Shown here: in pieces, positions 40,355 to 48,471 of the stretch
Position numbering within the stretch: the first letter of the stretch is position 1
How the letters are laid out: every line of letters starts with the position of its first letter
Source of the DNA: Oscillospiraceae bacterium
GTDB lineage: Bacteria > Bacillota > Clostridia > Oscillospirales > Oscillospiraceae
Assembly: GCA_017448145.1 (NCBI GenBank)
Contig: JAFSMA010000012.1
Coordinates: 1-48,471 of the forward strand
DNA length: 48,471 bases
Reading direction: 5' to 3'
Translations under genes and position numbers: made by a program
The notes under the pieces: generated by a model
Databases searched by the model: none
Seen by the model: the letters and a program-made list of their open reading frames with translations, nothing else
Told to the model about the DNA's origin: nothing

Positions 40355-41267
40355 TGTGCGCCTCCCTCAGCTTACGAAATTCCTCGGGCAGTTTTGCTAC
40401 TGCTGCATTTAGATTTGGTTCAATTACTGGCTTGTCTTCCCGAATCTTCGCTTTTCCATCAGCTGCATCCCGAATCCGCTGCTTAGAAATATCATAGTAT
40501 TTTTTGTTGAGTTCCGCGCCAACGAATCTTCTACCCTCTAATAAAGCTGCTACGCCGGTCGTTCCCGACCCCATAAATGGGTCGAGTACTAAGGCATTCG
40601 GGTTAGTCAGAGCCTTAATCAGTCTTTGCGGTAAAGCAACTGGAAATTGGCAGGGATGATCTGTCTTTTCTACATGCTTTGATTTTACATTCGGGATGTC
40701 CCATACATCTGATGGATTCTTCCCGAGAGGGTTTCCGCTTAGTTGCCCTTTATTGGGGCCTTTATAATACCGTTTACCGGGGTATTTTTGAGGAACACGA
40801 ACATCATCAAGGTTGAATACAGTTTGTGCTCCTTTTGTAAACCAAAGTATAGTTTCATGCCGACCACTGAATCTGTTTGTACTATTAAGACCGTGCCCAA
40901 AAGTCCAAATAATACGATTTCGCAAAATAAAGGGGATTTCATAATGCTCACTCATCGAAGTGAAAATCTCATAGACAATGCAATCAAGGGGTACAACACA
41001 TCTTTCTGAGATATGGTAGCCCACTTGCCAGCATACACTTCCGCCGCTTTTAACGACTCGATAAAGATCGTCAAACATACGTGTATGCTGCTCTCTAAAT
41101 GATGCTATATCGTTATGAGGATCTTCATATTCTTTGCCCATGCAGTATGGGGGGGAAGTTATGACCAAATCAACAGACTCGTCTGGTAGCTCCTTTAGAA
41201 GGTCTAAGCAATCCCCACAGTGCAGAGTGACACTATTATTCGTTCGGAATTCGCTAAATATTCTCAT
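40341..41267 (-). CDS. Site-specific DNA methyltransferase, beta class (N4-C or N6-A)
   Basis: A 308-residue methyltransferase. Motif IV (TSPPYCMG, about 37-44) precedes motif I (DPFMGSGTTGVAAL, about 220), the order of the beta class; SPPY favours cytosine-N4, but adenine-N6 cannot be excluded. The target-recognition region lies between. Chosen start ATG 41267 has AAAGGGG about 9 nt upstream; ATG 41273 is too close. It overlaps the DGQHR gene and lies 67 bp after the helicase gene. It probably protects host DNA from the neighbouring nucleases. Confidence 0.93.
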   Translation of the reverse strand: MRIFSEFRTNNSVTLHCGDCLDLLKELPDESVDLVITSPPYCMGKEYEDPHNDIASFREQHTRMFDDLYRVVKSGGSVCWQVGYHISERCVVPLDCIVYEIFTSMSEHYEIPFILRNRIIWTFGHGLNSTNRFSGRHETILWFTKGAQTVFNLDDVRVPQKYPGKRYYKGPNKGQLSGNPLGKNPSDVWDIPNVKSKHVEKTDHPCQFPVALPQRLIKALTNPNALVLDPFMGSGTTGVAALLEGRRFVGAELNKKYYDISKQRIRDAADGKAKIREDKPVIEPNLNAAVAKLPEEFRKLREAHNEEE

Positions 41268-41340
41268 TTTCATGCACCCCTTTCTTGGGAGGAAAAAACA
41301 TATTGCAATATTGAATGCTCTGTAGTTTTGATCGTTCGTT

Positions 41341-44310
41341 CTATTCCTCCAGCTTCAAGAACCCCTGCTCAAACGCTCCGGGGAATTGGAAGCGCTTGTC
41401 GTCACCGTTGAAGGTCACGACAATGATTGCCCCGTCGATACCCTTGACCTGGCCTTTTCCGAATGCTTTGTGCATGACAACTGTTCCGGCATGAACCTTG
41501 GAGGTGTCGATTTGCACTTTCGGTTTTATTGCCGCTGGCGTAGCCACAGGCGTAGGCGGCACATAAGATGGCCGATAGGTCGATCCTGCTGTCGGGCGGT
41601 AGGCCGAAACAGACGGTGTAGACGGCTGTACGATAGGCGTTCTCTTCGCCGGAGTCTGCTTCTGCGGCTCTTTTGCCAGCGGCAACTCGTCCTCATCATC
41701 TTCATCGTCGTCACTGATATTGACAAACACAGGCCGATCCGGAATATCATCGTCCCTCGGAGTATCTGCCGTCATGGAAGCTGCCAACTGTCCAGCCATA
41801 GCATCGTAATCAGCACGAGAAATAACCGTGCTATACAGACCAACATCCTCGCCGGTGTGCTTGTCTATACCGGTGTAAATCAGGCTGGCGTCCTCATACC
41901 GTTTGAATTTATAGACGGCATCGTTCATCAGGGCCTCATTGAATACGTTCAACGAAACGAGCAACTCGAAATCCTTCACGTCCAGACCGGTGACCTTTTT
42001 GAAAAGCTCCGGCTCCAACTGCGTGATAACGTCCTGCAAGCTGTATTCCCGGTAATCCGTCAGATACATGAAGACCGGCACACGGGTAGCGAATTTGATC
42101 AGCTTTTCTTGAATCATCTTCCGCTTGGACTTGTATTCCTTTTCAGCGTCCGTCAGCTCTTTCTTTTCCTTCGGCGTCAGCTTTTCGCCGTCACGCTTGG
42201 CCTTCTTGACGGCATTTGACTTGTTTATAATGGTTTCGATATCGGCATTCAGGCTGCGGAATCCCTCAATTCGCATGAGCGCATCCATCGCCTCCTCGCT
42301 GGCAAGCAGGCGGGCAAGGGTGTCGTTGTCCACGTTGACCAGCAATGCGCTCTCCCAGCGTTTCGCAAGCAGAGTGGCAGAAGTACCGGCCATAGCGATA
42401 TCGAGAATTTCAGCGGCATTGACCTGACGCATGGCACTGCCGTCATAGGCCAGCACCGGCAGGAAGTTGATGAACTCTCCGACCTTCTTTTCCGGATTGC
42501 TTTCAGCCACATTCAGGCGGCAGGAATAATCGGAAATCTGGCGGAGCGCACGATCCAGCGCGAAATCGAAGACATAGCACTCCCGCTTGACGATCTCACG
42601 CTCACCGTTGTCCTTCGTGATCTCCCACGGGCTCTGCACACGGAACGCCGCCTGGAAATAGGTCTCCGGCGAGGAGAGGTTGCGGAGCATGAAAATGCCT
42701 GTCCACGGCCGGATCGTGACGCCTGTGGTCAGCTTGCCGCAGGAGAGCGTGATGGTTTTCGTCTCCAGCGGATCGCCCATAGAACGGCGAACAGGCTCCA
42801 GAGCGGCCACACCGATACCGGCCTGTGTTCCGGCGCAGACGTTGACCTTGTAATCGTGATAGAAACTGTTTTGCTTCTGCGCCAGCAGATTTGCCATTGC
42901 GTAACAAGAGGCCACGTTCGGCATAAACCACAGCGTATGGGACAGCACGTTCAGAAGACGGGTGTCGGAATAGGGCATTGGCGGCTTCTGCGCTCCCAGC
43001 TTCAGCTCGTCCACAGAGGTCTCCAGATACGAGCCATGGATCAGATCCAGCCATTTCTGCACATAATCCTCGTATTTGAAATGTGCGTCCTTGCCGGTGC
43101 CTTCCGCAGAGAAGAAAACATTCAGATCAAATTCATCGAATTCGCCCTGTTTGGCAATGCGCTGGATGCTCTCCGGGATCTTATAGGTCATCATGACCAT
43201 TCTCGGCAGAGCGGCGTATGGATTGACGCCTTCACCTTTCCATTCGGCCTTGGCTCGCTGCTCGTCAGAGTAGGTCCAGTTATAAATCTGCTCCTCGATA
43301 AACTCGCCGGAATTCAGCGCGCGGAACGGTGTGCCGGAGAGATAGAGGTAATAGGTCGTAGTGATCGGCAGCCACGTTTCATCGTAGGCATTACCACGGT
43401 CATATTTTGAGAGGTCTTTTTCATAGGTATCATCGTCCTGCTCAAAGAGCGATTTTGCGTTGTCGCCCCATGCGCCGAAATGATACTCATCAAAAATGAC
43501 GAGATCCCAGTTGGTGGTATGTACCCACTCGTTGTTGGCCTTGATGCCGCCGGTCTCCTTGTTCACACCGAGGAAATCCTGAAACGAGCCGAAGCAGACG
43601 ATGGGCCGGGATTTATCCGCCCTCTGGTACTGCTGGTCGTTTGTCAGGCCGCCGGGAACGGTGGGCCGTGTGATGAACTGCCAGCCCTCAAAATCCACAT
43701 GCGTCAGTAGGTCCTCACGCCATGCGGTCTGCACCGCCGGTTTGAAAGTGAGGATCAGCACACGCTTCATGCCCATTTTCTTTGCCAGCTGATAGGCCGC
43801 AAAGGTCTTGCCGAAGCGCATCTTGGCGTTCCACAGGAATTTCGGCGTCCTGCCGCTGCCTTCCTCGTAGGCGGATTTGAAATACTTGCAGGTCATATCC
43901 ACGGCGTATTCCTGCTCCGGACGCATGGCGAAGGTCTGTGTACGCTCTTCGACATTTTCCGCACCGGTCTGCACGGCCACAACAGCGGCCTTCACATCGT
44001 TCAGCGTGCATTTGAACCATTCGTTGCGGTCCTCACCGGCGTTTAATTGCTGTTTGCCTTTTGCTTTCAGAACAGCGTGGACGTCATGGTCGGTGAAGCA
44101 GCTGCCGTCATTTTTCATGGCGGACCACTGGCCGAGGATGCGATACGGAACGGCGGCGGTATGGGTCTGCTCCTTAATACGGGTCTCAACATCACGCTCG
44201 GTATAACCGACCTTGATATAGCCCTGATGGGAGGCCACGCCTACGAATTCATAAGCGTATATCGTAGGGTGCGATTCTGGCCGTTGGGGGAAGAATTCCA
44301 TTTCTGCCAT
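41341..44310 (-). CDS. Large restriction helicase with N-terminal GIY-YIG (T5orf172-like) and C-terminal Tudor-like domain
   Basis: A 989-residue multidomain protein. Residues about 17-110 (YAYEFVGVASHQGYIKVGYTERDVETRIKEQ) match the T5orf172/GIY-YIG nuclease fold. The SF2 helicase core has WNAKMRFGKTFAAYQ (Walker A), FDEYHFGAWG (DEAH-like box), YLSGTPFRAL (motif III) and later FQAAFRVQSPW (motif VI region). A charged linker with DDDEDDEDE and a Pro/Thr-rich segment leads to a C-terminal VHAGTVVMHKAFGKGQVKGI module like the PcrA/UvrD Tudor domain. It overlaps the methyltransferase gene upstream by one base. It is probably the translocating cleavage subunit of the system. Confidence 0.9.
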   Translation of the reverse strand: MAEMEFFPQRPESHPTIYAYEFVGVASHQGYIKVGYTERDVETRIKEQTHTAAVPYRILGQWSAMKNDGSCFTDHDVHAVLKAKGKQQLNAGEDRNEWFKCTLNDVKAAVVAVQTGAENVEERTQTFAMRPEQEYAVDMTCKYFKSAYEEGSGRTPKFLWNAKMRFGKTFAAYQLAKKMGMKRVLILTFKPAVQTAWREDLLTHVDFEGWQFITRPTVPGGLTNDQQYQRADKSRPIVCFGSFQDFLGVNKETGGIKANNEWVHTTNWDLVIFDEYHFGAWGDNAKSLFEQDDDTYEKDLSKYDRGNAYDETWLPITTTYYLYLSGTPFRALNSGEFIEEQIYNWTYSDEQRAKAEWKGEGVNPYAALPRMVMMTYKIPESIQRIAKQGEFDEFDLNVFFSAEGTGKDAHFKYEDYVQKWLDLIHGSYLETSVDELKLGAQKPPMPYSDTRLLNVLSHTLWFMPNVASCYAMANLLAQKQNSFYHDYKVNVCAGTQAGIGVAALEPVRRSMGDPLETKTITLSCGKLTTGVTIRPWTGIFMLRNLSSPETYFQAAFRVQSPWEITKDNGEREIVKRECYVFDFALDRALRQISDYSCRLNVAESNPEKKVGEFINFLPVLAYDGSAMRQVNAAEILDIAMAGTSATLLAKRWESALLVNVDNDTLARLLASEEAMDALMRIEGFRSLNADIETIINKSNAVKKAKRDGEKLTPKEKKELTDAEKEYKSKRKMIQEKLIKFATRVPVFMYLTDYREYSLQDVITQLEPELFKKVTGLDVKDFELLVSLNVFNEALMNDAVYKFKRYEDASLIYTGIDKHTGEDVGLYSTVISRADYDAMAGQLAASMTADTPRDDDIPDRPVFVNISDDDEDDEDELPLAKEPQKQTPAKRTPIVQPSTPSVSAYRPTAGSTYRPSYVPPTPVATPAAIKPKVQIDTSKVHAGTVVMHKAFGKGQVKGIDGAIIVVTFNGDDKRFQFPGAFEQGFLKLEE

Positions 44311-45863
44311 TACTCGTCACCTCCAAGGTCCATCGGCTTAATCATTGAATCAATAAATGCAATTTCTTCTTCGGTGAGGCCGTACTTTTTATAAAGCTCT
44401 TCATCCGTCCACGGCTTGCTGAAATCCTGCATTGGCACAAATCCGTATACGCGCTGGGTTGCATCTTGAGAGATTTTCTTTAATGAAACAAAGAATCTAA
44501 AAAACTTTGTATTGATATAACTGATAACATTCTTTGTGATTATTTCGTCATCAAATGGTCCTATAACAATATAAGTTTCTGTACAGCACGTTCCCTTATC
44601 ACCGAAGACTGGTTTGTTAATGATTTGGTGAGGATAATCATCCCCCGCGTTATATGCTTTCGAAATAAAAATCTTATACTTATTCACCCAGTCAACGTTT
44701 CGCTCAAGCTGTTTGATTGGGTAAAATGATTCCCCACCGCGCTGAAATAGAACAGCGTCCCCTTCTCTTCTTGTTTTATTCCCAACAACACTGGTTGCAA
44801 GACCGAATGGGCGACGTGCACTTACCAATTTAGAAAAGCTTGACTCTCCATGTGACGCAACTTTATCAAGGATTGATATTGCTTCATTTCGCCTAACAAA
44901 TACATCGTTATCGCCAATTTTCATATATCTCTCCTGTTTGGAGATAATGCCCGAGGAATCATGCGTGGCAACTAAGCACTTTCCGCAATTATCTCGATCC
45001 CATAGGAAATAACATACGCCACCCTTGATTTCTACTCCGGTTCCAAAACAGTCAGAGGCATTTAGAAAATCGTGTAAAACTCGAATACGAGTATCCTCAA
45101 TCATCTCTTTTCTAAAACTATCAAGGCCCTTTCCTCCAGCAAACCAGCGAGAAGGTACAATCATACTAAGAAACCGCGGTGATAGTTTCTTCGCTTGTTG
45201 GATGAAGAGATGATATATTGGCGTTGCACTTGCACCGTTTCCACCATCTGATAATTGATAGGGCGGGTTGCTTATTATGACATCAAACTTCATATTAAGA
45301 ATCTCCTCTGGTTTCGTGGTATGGATCATCTCATAGGCATGTGTTTCAAGTTGTAATCCACGATCATATTGTTCTTTGTTTGCTCCACAGAACACACATG
45401 ATGTGTGGGGTTTTCCTTTGATGTCATAAGTGGTCTTTCCCCACGTGTGATTGATTCGCTTGAATCGTACATTTCCGTCGATTGTATCGAACTGTGAGAC
45501 GGAATACCGGCCGTTCGCAAATTTGGAGCAATACAGGCTTCGCCGAGACAAATGTGAGGTCAGTTCCGTAATGGCAATGCCGTAAAGCTGATGCTTGAAA
45601 ATATGGTCCGTGCGCTCCTGCAAATCCGGGTAAAGCGGCTCCAACCCTTTCAAAAGTCTTTTGGCGATCTCCCGAAGAAAGACGCCGCTTTTACAAGCAG
45701 GGTCCAGAAATGTTGTGTTGGGATCACTGAACAATTCTTGAGGCAGAAGGTCCAGCATGGCGTTTGCCACTTCCGGCGGCGTGAACACCTCATCGTTTGA
45801 CAGATTGGCAATGCAGGACAGCACGTCCGGATTGTACATAGTGTTGTAGAGATTAGTTGCCAT
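44310..45863 (-). CDS. Eco57I-type methyltransferase subunit with altered motif I
   Basis: A 517-residue protein. VFTPPEVANAMLDLLP and LDPACKSGVFLREIAKRLL form motif I, but the usual G of DPACGSG is Lys. Motif IV is intact as IISNPPYQLSDGGNGAS. A CVFCGANKEQ cysteine pair and a C-terminal recognition-like region (QLERNVDWVNKYKIFISKAYNAG) follow. It is adenine-N6 methyltransferase-like. It overlaps the upstream motif-I-only gene by 11 bp and the helicase by 1 bp. GC is lower than in the helicase, so the operon is mosaic. The Lys change may weaken SAM binding. Confidence 0.9.
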   Translation of the reverse strand: MATNLYNTMYNPDVLSCIANLSNDEVFTPPEVANAMLDLLPQELFSDPNTTFLDPACKSGVFLREIAKRLLKGLEPLYPDLQERTDHIFKHQLYGIAITELTSHLSRRSLYCSKFANGRYSVSQFDTIDGNVRFKRINHTWGKTTYDIKGKPHTSCVFCGANKEQYDRGLQLETHAYEMIHTTKPEEILNMKFDVIISNPPYQLSDGGNGASATPIYHLFIQQAKKLSPRFLSMIVPSRWFAGGKGLDSFRKEMIEDTRIRVLHDFLNASDCFGTGVEIKGGVCYFLWDRDNCGKCLVATHDSSGIISKQERYMKIGDNDVFVRRNEAISILDKVASHGESSFSKLVSARRPFGLATSVVGNKTRREGDAVLFQRGGESFYPIKQLERNVDWVNKYKIFISKAYNAGDDYPHQIINKPVFGDKGTCCTETYIVIGPFDDEIITKNVISYINTKFFRFFVSLKKISQDATQRVYGFVPMQDFSKPWTDEELYKKYGLTEEEIAFIDSMIKPMDLGGDE

Positions 45864-46587
45864 AGTCCTGAACCCTCCTGTAATCTGTGATGTAGGTGGT
45901 CAGCAGTTCGCCCTCGTCACTGGGCTTGTCTTCTGCCGGAGAAAACATCTGCATTTGTCCGTACTCTTCTTCGGGCACTTTTTTCTTCTTCTGCTTTCCA
46001 TCTGCCTTCGGCTCATAGTCACCGGCCAGCAGCTTGTCAAAGCGGAAATCCTTGCGCTGCATTTTGGTTCCCATGACGAAAGCCCACTCGGAGAACACGA
46101 TAGGCTCGTCCGTATCGTTACCGTTCTCGTCCACCGTTTTCAGGCTCAGCGCGTTTCCGCAGACAATATTCCGGCTGAGAATAAAACGCACGGCCTCCCG
46201 GCAATCCTCGCTGACTTCCTTTTTGCAGATCGCCTCATATTCGGCGTTCCAGATTTCATAGAGGCGCTCCCGGCAGGCGATGACGTTATCCAAGAGCAGA
46301 TCCACGCCATAGATGCTTGCCACGGCGATGACCGACTGTTTCTCAAATTCGAGAGGCAGCGGTTTTTTCTTTTTTGGCGGGATAGCGCGTTTCTTAGCCG
46401 CTTCCAACTTCCGGCGCAGGATCTCGGCTACAAAATTACCGTCACCGCACGCTGGCTCCAAAAACCGGCTGTCTACACGCTCCGTTTCCTGTTTTACCAA
46501 ATCCAGCATGGCGTTGACCTCACGCTCGGCTGTGAATACCTCGCCGTGCTCGGTCACGCGCTCTCTGGATTTCACTTGTTTCGTCAT
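45853..46587 (-). CDS. Methyltransferase-like subunit with motif I but no motif IV
   Basis: A 244-residue protein. EHGEVFTAEREVNAMLDLV and FLEPACGDGNFVAEILRRKL are the entry helix and SAM motif I of Eco57I-type enzymes, and VASIYGVDLLLDNVIACRERL is motif II/III. Where NPPY should follow, the sequence reads FSEWAFVMGTKMQRKDFRF, so the catalytic motif is absent. ATG 46587 has a GAGGCG site 5-8 nt upstream. It is the first gene of the operon and overlaps the next by 11 bp. It probably works as a complex with that protein. Confidence 0.88.
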   Translation of the reverse strand: MTKQVKSRERVTEHGEVFTAEREVNAMLDLVKQETERVDSRFLEPACGDGNFVAEILRRKLEAAKKRAIPPKKKKPLPLEFEKQSVIAVASIYGVDLLLDNVIACRERLYEIWNAEYEAICKKEVSEDCREAVRFILSRNIVCGNALSLKTVDENGNDTDEPIVFSEWAFVMGTKMQRKDFRFDKLLAGDYEPKADGKQKKKKVPEEEYGQMQMFSPAEDKPSDEGELLTTYITDYRRVQDYGN

Positions 46588-46701
46588 AGGCGCCTCACTT
46601 CTCGTTTTGATTCGAACCCACAACCCTGAAAATGCTACCAGCTCTTTCGAGGGCTACCGCACGTATTCGAACCGAGTTTTGAAAAACCGCAATCTAAGCC
46701 T

Positions 46702-47685
46702 TTATGCTTTTTTCTTCAACCGGTACGCCCAGAACTTGCCGTCTCTCACGCGCTCCAGGGTGCTGTCCTCACTCAGGTCCCGCAAAATGCGATTCGCTGT
46801 CGCCGGGGAAATGCCGAGACCTTCGCACAGGTCTGCGTTGCGAATCAATGGTTTTCCTCTGAGATAATCCAATACAAACTGCCGCCGATAAGCCGCGTTC
46901 TGCGCGTTCTTGCCGAGCGGTTTTACTTTTACCCCGGAGACTTCCAGCAGTGCGGTTTTGATGGCCGAGAGCATGAACTCGATGAAAATCGTGGACTCGC
47001 CGGCGTTGTTGGAAGCATTGATCGCGTCGTAATACTCCCGCTGCCGGTTATGGATGATCGACTCCACCGGGAGCCAGGCAAACAAAGGATTCCACTCGGC
47101 CAGCAGCCGCGTATGCCACAGTCTTCCAATCCGCCCGTTGCCGTCGGCAAAGGGATGAATGAGCTCAAACTCATAGTGGAATACGGAGCTTTTGATCACC
47201 ATGGGCAGGTCGCTGTCCTTGACCCAATTCAGAAGCCGCTCCACGCTCTCCGGCACATACCGCGGAAGCGTGCCCATGTGCAGGATGTTGCCTTCGCTGT
47301 CTGCGACACCTACCGCGCCGGAGCGGAACAGCCCCGCCTCGTCGATCAGGCCGTGCATCATTGCGCCGTGGGCAGCCAGCAGGGAATCGACGGAATAGGG
47401 ATCGAGCTCCGCCATCGTTTCATAAACCGTGTAGGCATTCTTGACCTCGGCAATATCCCGCGGCGGCGCAATCACGTGCTTGCCGTTCAGCACCGCCGTG
47501 ACCTGCTCGACGCTCAGAGTATTTTGCTCGATTGCCAGCGTTCCCTGGATCGTGCGGATGCGGTTCGTGCGCCGCAGGATCGGGCTGGAGGACAATTTGC
47601 CCGCAGAAAGACGGCCAACCAACTCGGCAATCTCCGCCGCGTCGGTCAGCATCGCCTGTGTAATTTCAAAAGGAGGGTTTTTCAT
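46702..47685 (-). CDS. fic: Fic-domain AMP-transferase-like protein with winged-helix C terminus
   Basis: A 327-residue protein. HPFADGNGRIGR (about 177-188) is a complete Fic active motif for nucleotide transfer to target hydroxyls. An N-terminal inhibitory helix is visible as TLAIEQNTLS: the (S/T)xxxE(G/N) motif is matched except that Gln follows the Glu (53). The C-terminal winged helix RKPLIRNADLCEGLGISPATANRIL-type region, shortened here, suggests DNA binding and autoregulation. The start MKNPPFEI is chosen because upstream codons lack family similarity; the ribosome site is weak. It is 114 bp upstream of the methyltransferase operon, same strand. Confidence 0.9.
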   Translation of the reverse strand: MKNPPFEITQAMLTDAAEIAELVGRLSAGKLSSSPILRRTNRIRTIQGTLAIEQNTLSVEQVTAVLNGKHVIAPPRDIAEVKNAYTVYETMAELDPYSVDSLLAAHGAMMHGLIDEAGLFRSGAVGVADSEGNILHMGTLPRYVPESVERLLNWVKDSDLPMVIKSSVFHYEFELIHPFADGNGRIGRLWHTRLLAEWNPLFAWLPVESIIHNRQREYYDAINASNNAGESTIFIEFMLSAIKTALLEVSGVKVKPLGKNAQNAAYRRQFVLDYLRGKPLIRNADLCEGLGISPATANRILRDLSEDSTLERVRDGKFWAYRLKKKA

Positions 47686-47849
47686 GACACGCCCCACTTT
47701 CCAAGATTCGACTATATTATACCCCTTCATCAATCAAAATTCAATACATGATGGAAGATTTATGATTCTGATTTTTGACGGATGAGTGAAGAGACAGCCT
47801 TTTCAGGACAGTCCACCGAAGAATTGCGAAAGAACACGCGGAAACTCCA

Positions 47850-47973
47850 AGGGCGCACTTCTATACCTCCCTGAAGAGGTATTCAGATCGTGCGCCCTCC
47901 GGAGGCCGGCGGGCATCAAACCTGTCCCGCCCCTGCTTCCTTACAGTCAGAAAAAGAGGGCTGCACCCTCTTT
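47850..47973. repeat. Hairpins in the gene-free stretch after fic
   Basis: The region 47686-48359 shows no convincing gene. It holds a compound hairpin (AGGGCGCAC at 47850 with GTGCGCCCT at 47890, enclosing ATACCTC/GAGGTAT) and a smaller one (AAAGAGGG/CCCTCTTT, 47953-47973) whose minus-strand product ends in T residues. Small open frames between 47786 and 48260 lack ribosome sites and family similarity. Confidence 0.6.
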
Positions 47974-48288
47974 CACCGCAGAGCGGCTATCTCTTGCGCA
48001 CAAGGCAGCGGAACTTGACGCTTACGCATCGGGCCCCGCCGCCTTGGTTTGATAAGAAACGAAAAGAAAAGATAGCACTGGGCATCCTCGTGGTTAAGTC
48101 TGAAACGGAGAGCCTGCTGTATGCGCAACCGTTCTTAATCAGGGCAGGGAAAAATGTATATGCCTTTGTGGCAGATACAGTGGTGCTGATTGTAAGCCTT
48201 CCTATTTGCGCGATACTGGATATACAGGCAAAGAAAATGCTCCCCGACTTGGCAAAATGATGGCAACAAAAAATGCCCTCGCTTTTTC

Positions 48289-48317
48289 TTGCAATCGGGC
48301 GGGAAAACCCGTATAAT
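48289..48317 (+). promoter_or_regulatory. Promoter of the right-end gene
   Basis: TTGCAA (48289-48294), 17-nt spacer, perfect TATAAT (48312-48317). The spacer carries a CGGG...CCCG inverted repeat, a possible autoregulatory operator. Confidence 0.85.
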
Positions 48318-48359
48318 GCGAAGGTAGATACAGTAATTGGAAGAGGGGAGTGGGGGACA

Positions 48360-48471
48360 TGCCGCAGACGGATGCGCAGCGGGAGGCGGTGGCGCGGTAT
48401 CATGCCAAGTTCGATGAGTTCAAGCTCCGTGTCCCGCGGGGCGAGGGCGACGCCTTACGCGAACACGCCAG
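48360..48471 (+). CDS. Ribbon-helix-helix (Arc-like) protein, partial
   Basis: The first 37 codons are visible before the right edge: MPQTDAQREAVARYHAKFDE followed by FKLRVPRGEGDALREHA. A strand FKLRVPRG followed by a helix is the pattern of Arc-type repressors common in mobile elements (R-E-A-V-x-R-Y-x-A-K...LRVPKG). GAGGGGAG lies about 9 nt upstream. It continues beyond the window, so the call rests on the N terminus only. Confidence 0.7.

Noticed and set aside
47786..48260. Small open frames right of fic
   Set aside because: No ribosome sites, no family similarity, and they overlap each other and hairpins.
1..48471. tRNA or rRNA genes
   Set aside because: I scanned for cloverleaf arms with TTCGA-type T loops and rRNA-like blocks and found no convincing case; a tRNAscan run would be decisive.

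Overview
The window looks like a chromosome segment of a high-GC, spore-forming, anaerobic Bacillota bacterium of the Oscillospiraceae type (Flavonifractor/Lawsonibacter/Dysosmobacter-like). The clues are strong AGGAGG ribosome sites, near-consensus sigma-A promoters, the ylxM-ffh-rpsP-khpA order, a pdaB-type sporulation gene, a BMP-type nucleoside transporter and the yge-type catabolic genes. Species cannot be fixed from sequence alone.

Layout. (1) 1-12.9 kb, housekeeping and accessory genes: an EamA-like transporter fragment, a YnbB-type PLP lyase, a GIY-YIG protein, a tRNA-dihydrouridine synthase, a G5/3D cell-wall protein, yqeC, an array of REP-like palindromes (6.36-7.2 kb), a heterodimeric ABC exporter with one degenerate ATP site, rsmA and an RluA-type pseudouridine synthase. 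(2) 12.98-27.85 kb, a purine/ureide catabolic region: an 8-oxoguanine-deaminase-type amidohydrolase, a complete BMP-family ABC importer (lipoprotein, double ATPase, two permeases), carbamate kinase, knotted carbamoyltransferase YgeW, YgeY hydrolase, and a divergent YheO/DauR-like regulator heading an operon with two fold-type-II PLP enzymes. A REP-associated transposase (RAYT) sits between those two enzymes. The proposed flow is uptake of purines, deamination, ureide breakdown, carbamoyl transfer, then ATP from carbamoyl phosphate, with the PLP enzymes handling the amino-acid product. (3) 28.1-30.5 kb: ylxM-ffh-rpsP-khpA. (4) From about 30.8 kb to the right end, a mosaic mobile region begins inside pdaB. 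It carries a large serine recombinase, gene fragments, a YhaM-like nuclease, a visibly lower-GC minus-strand DNA-modification/defence operon (two Eco57I-like methyltransferase genes, a GIY-YIG/helicase protein, a beta-class methyltransferase, a DGQHR protein, a GmrSD-like DUF262/HNH protein), a Fic protein, and the start of a ribbon-helix-helix-like protein.

Most notable observations: (a) a four-hairpin element in two inverted copies (14.4 and 27.9 kb) whose stems differ by compensating base changes; (b) a RAYT gene holding two exact inverted copies of the same 27-nt palindrome found in the REP array; (c) a second, purely synonymous copy of the last 12 codons of carbamate kinase just after its stop; (d) a sporulation deacetylase gene cut by a recombinase-bearing element, possibly skin-like; (e) a composite restriction operon with what looks like a split methyltransferase (motif I intact in one protein, motif IV in the other).
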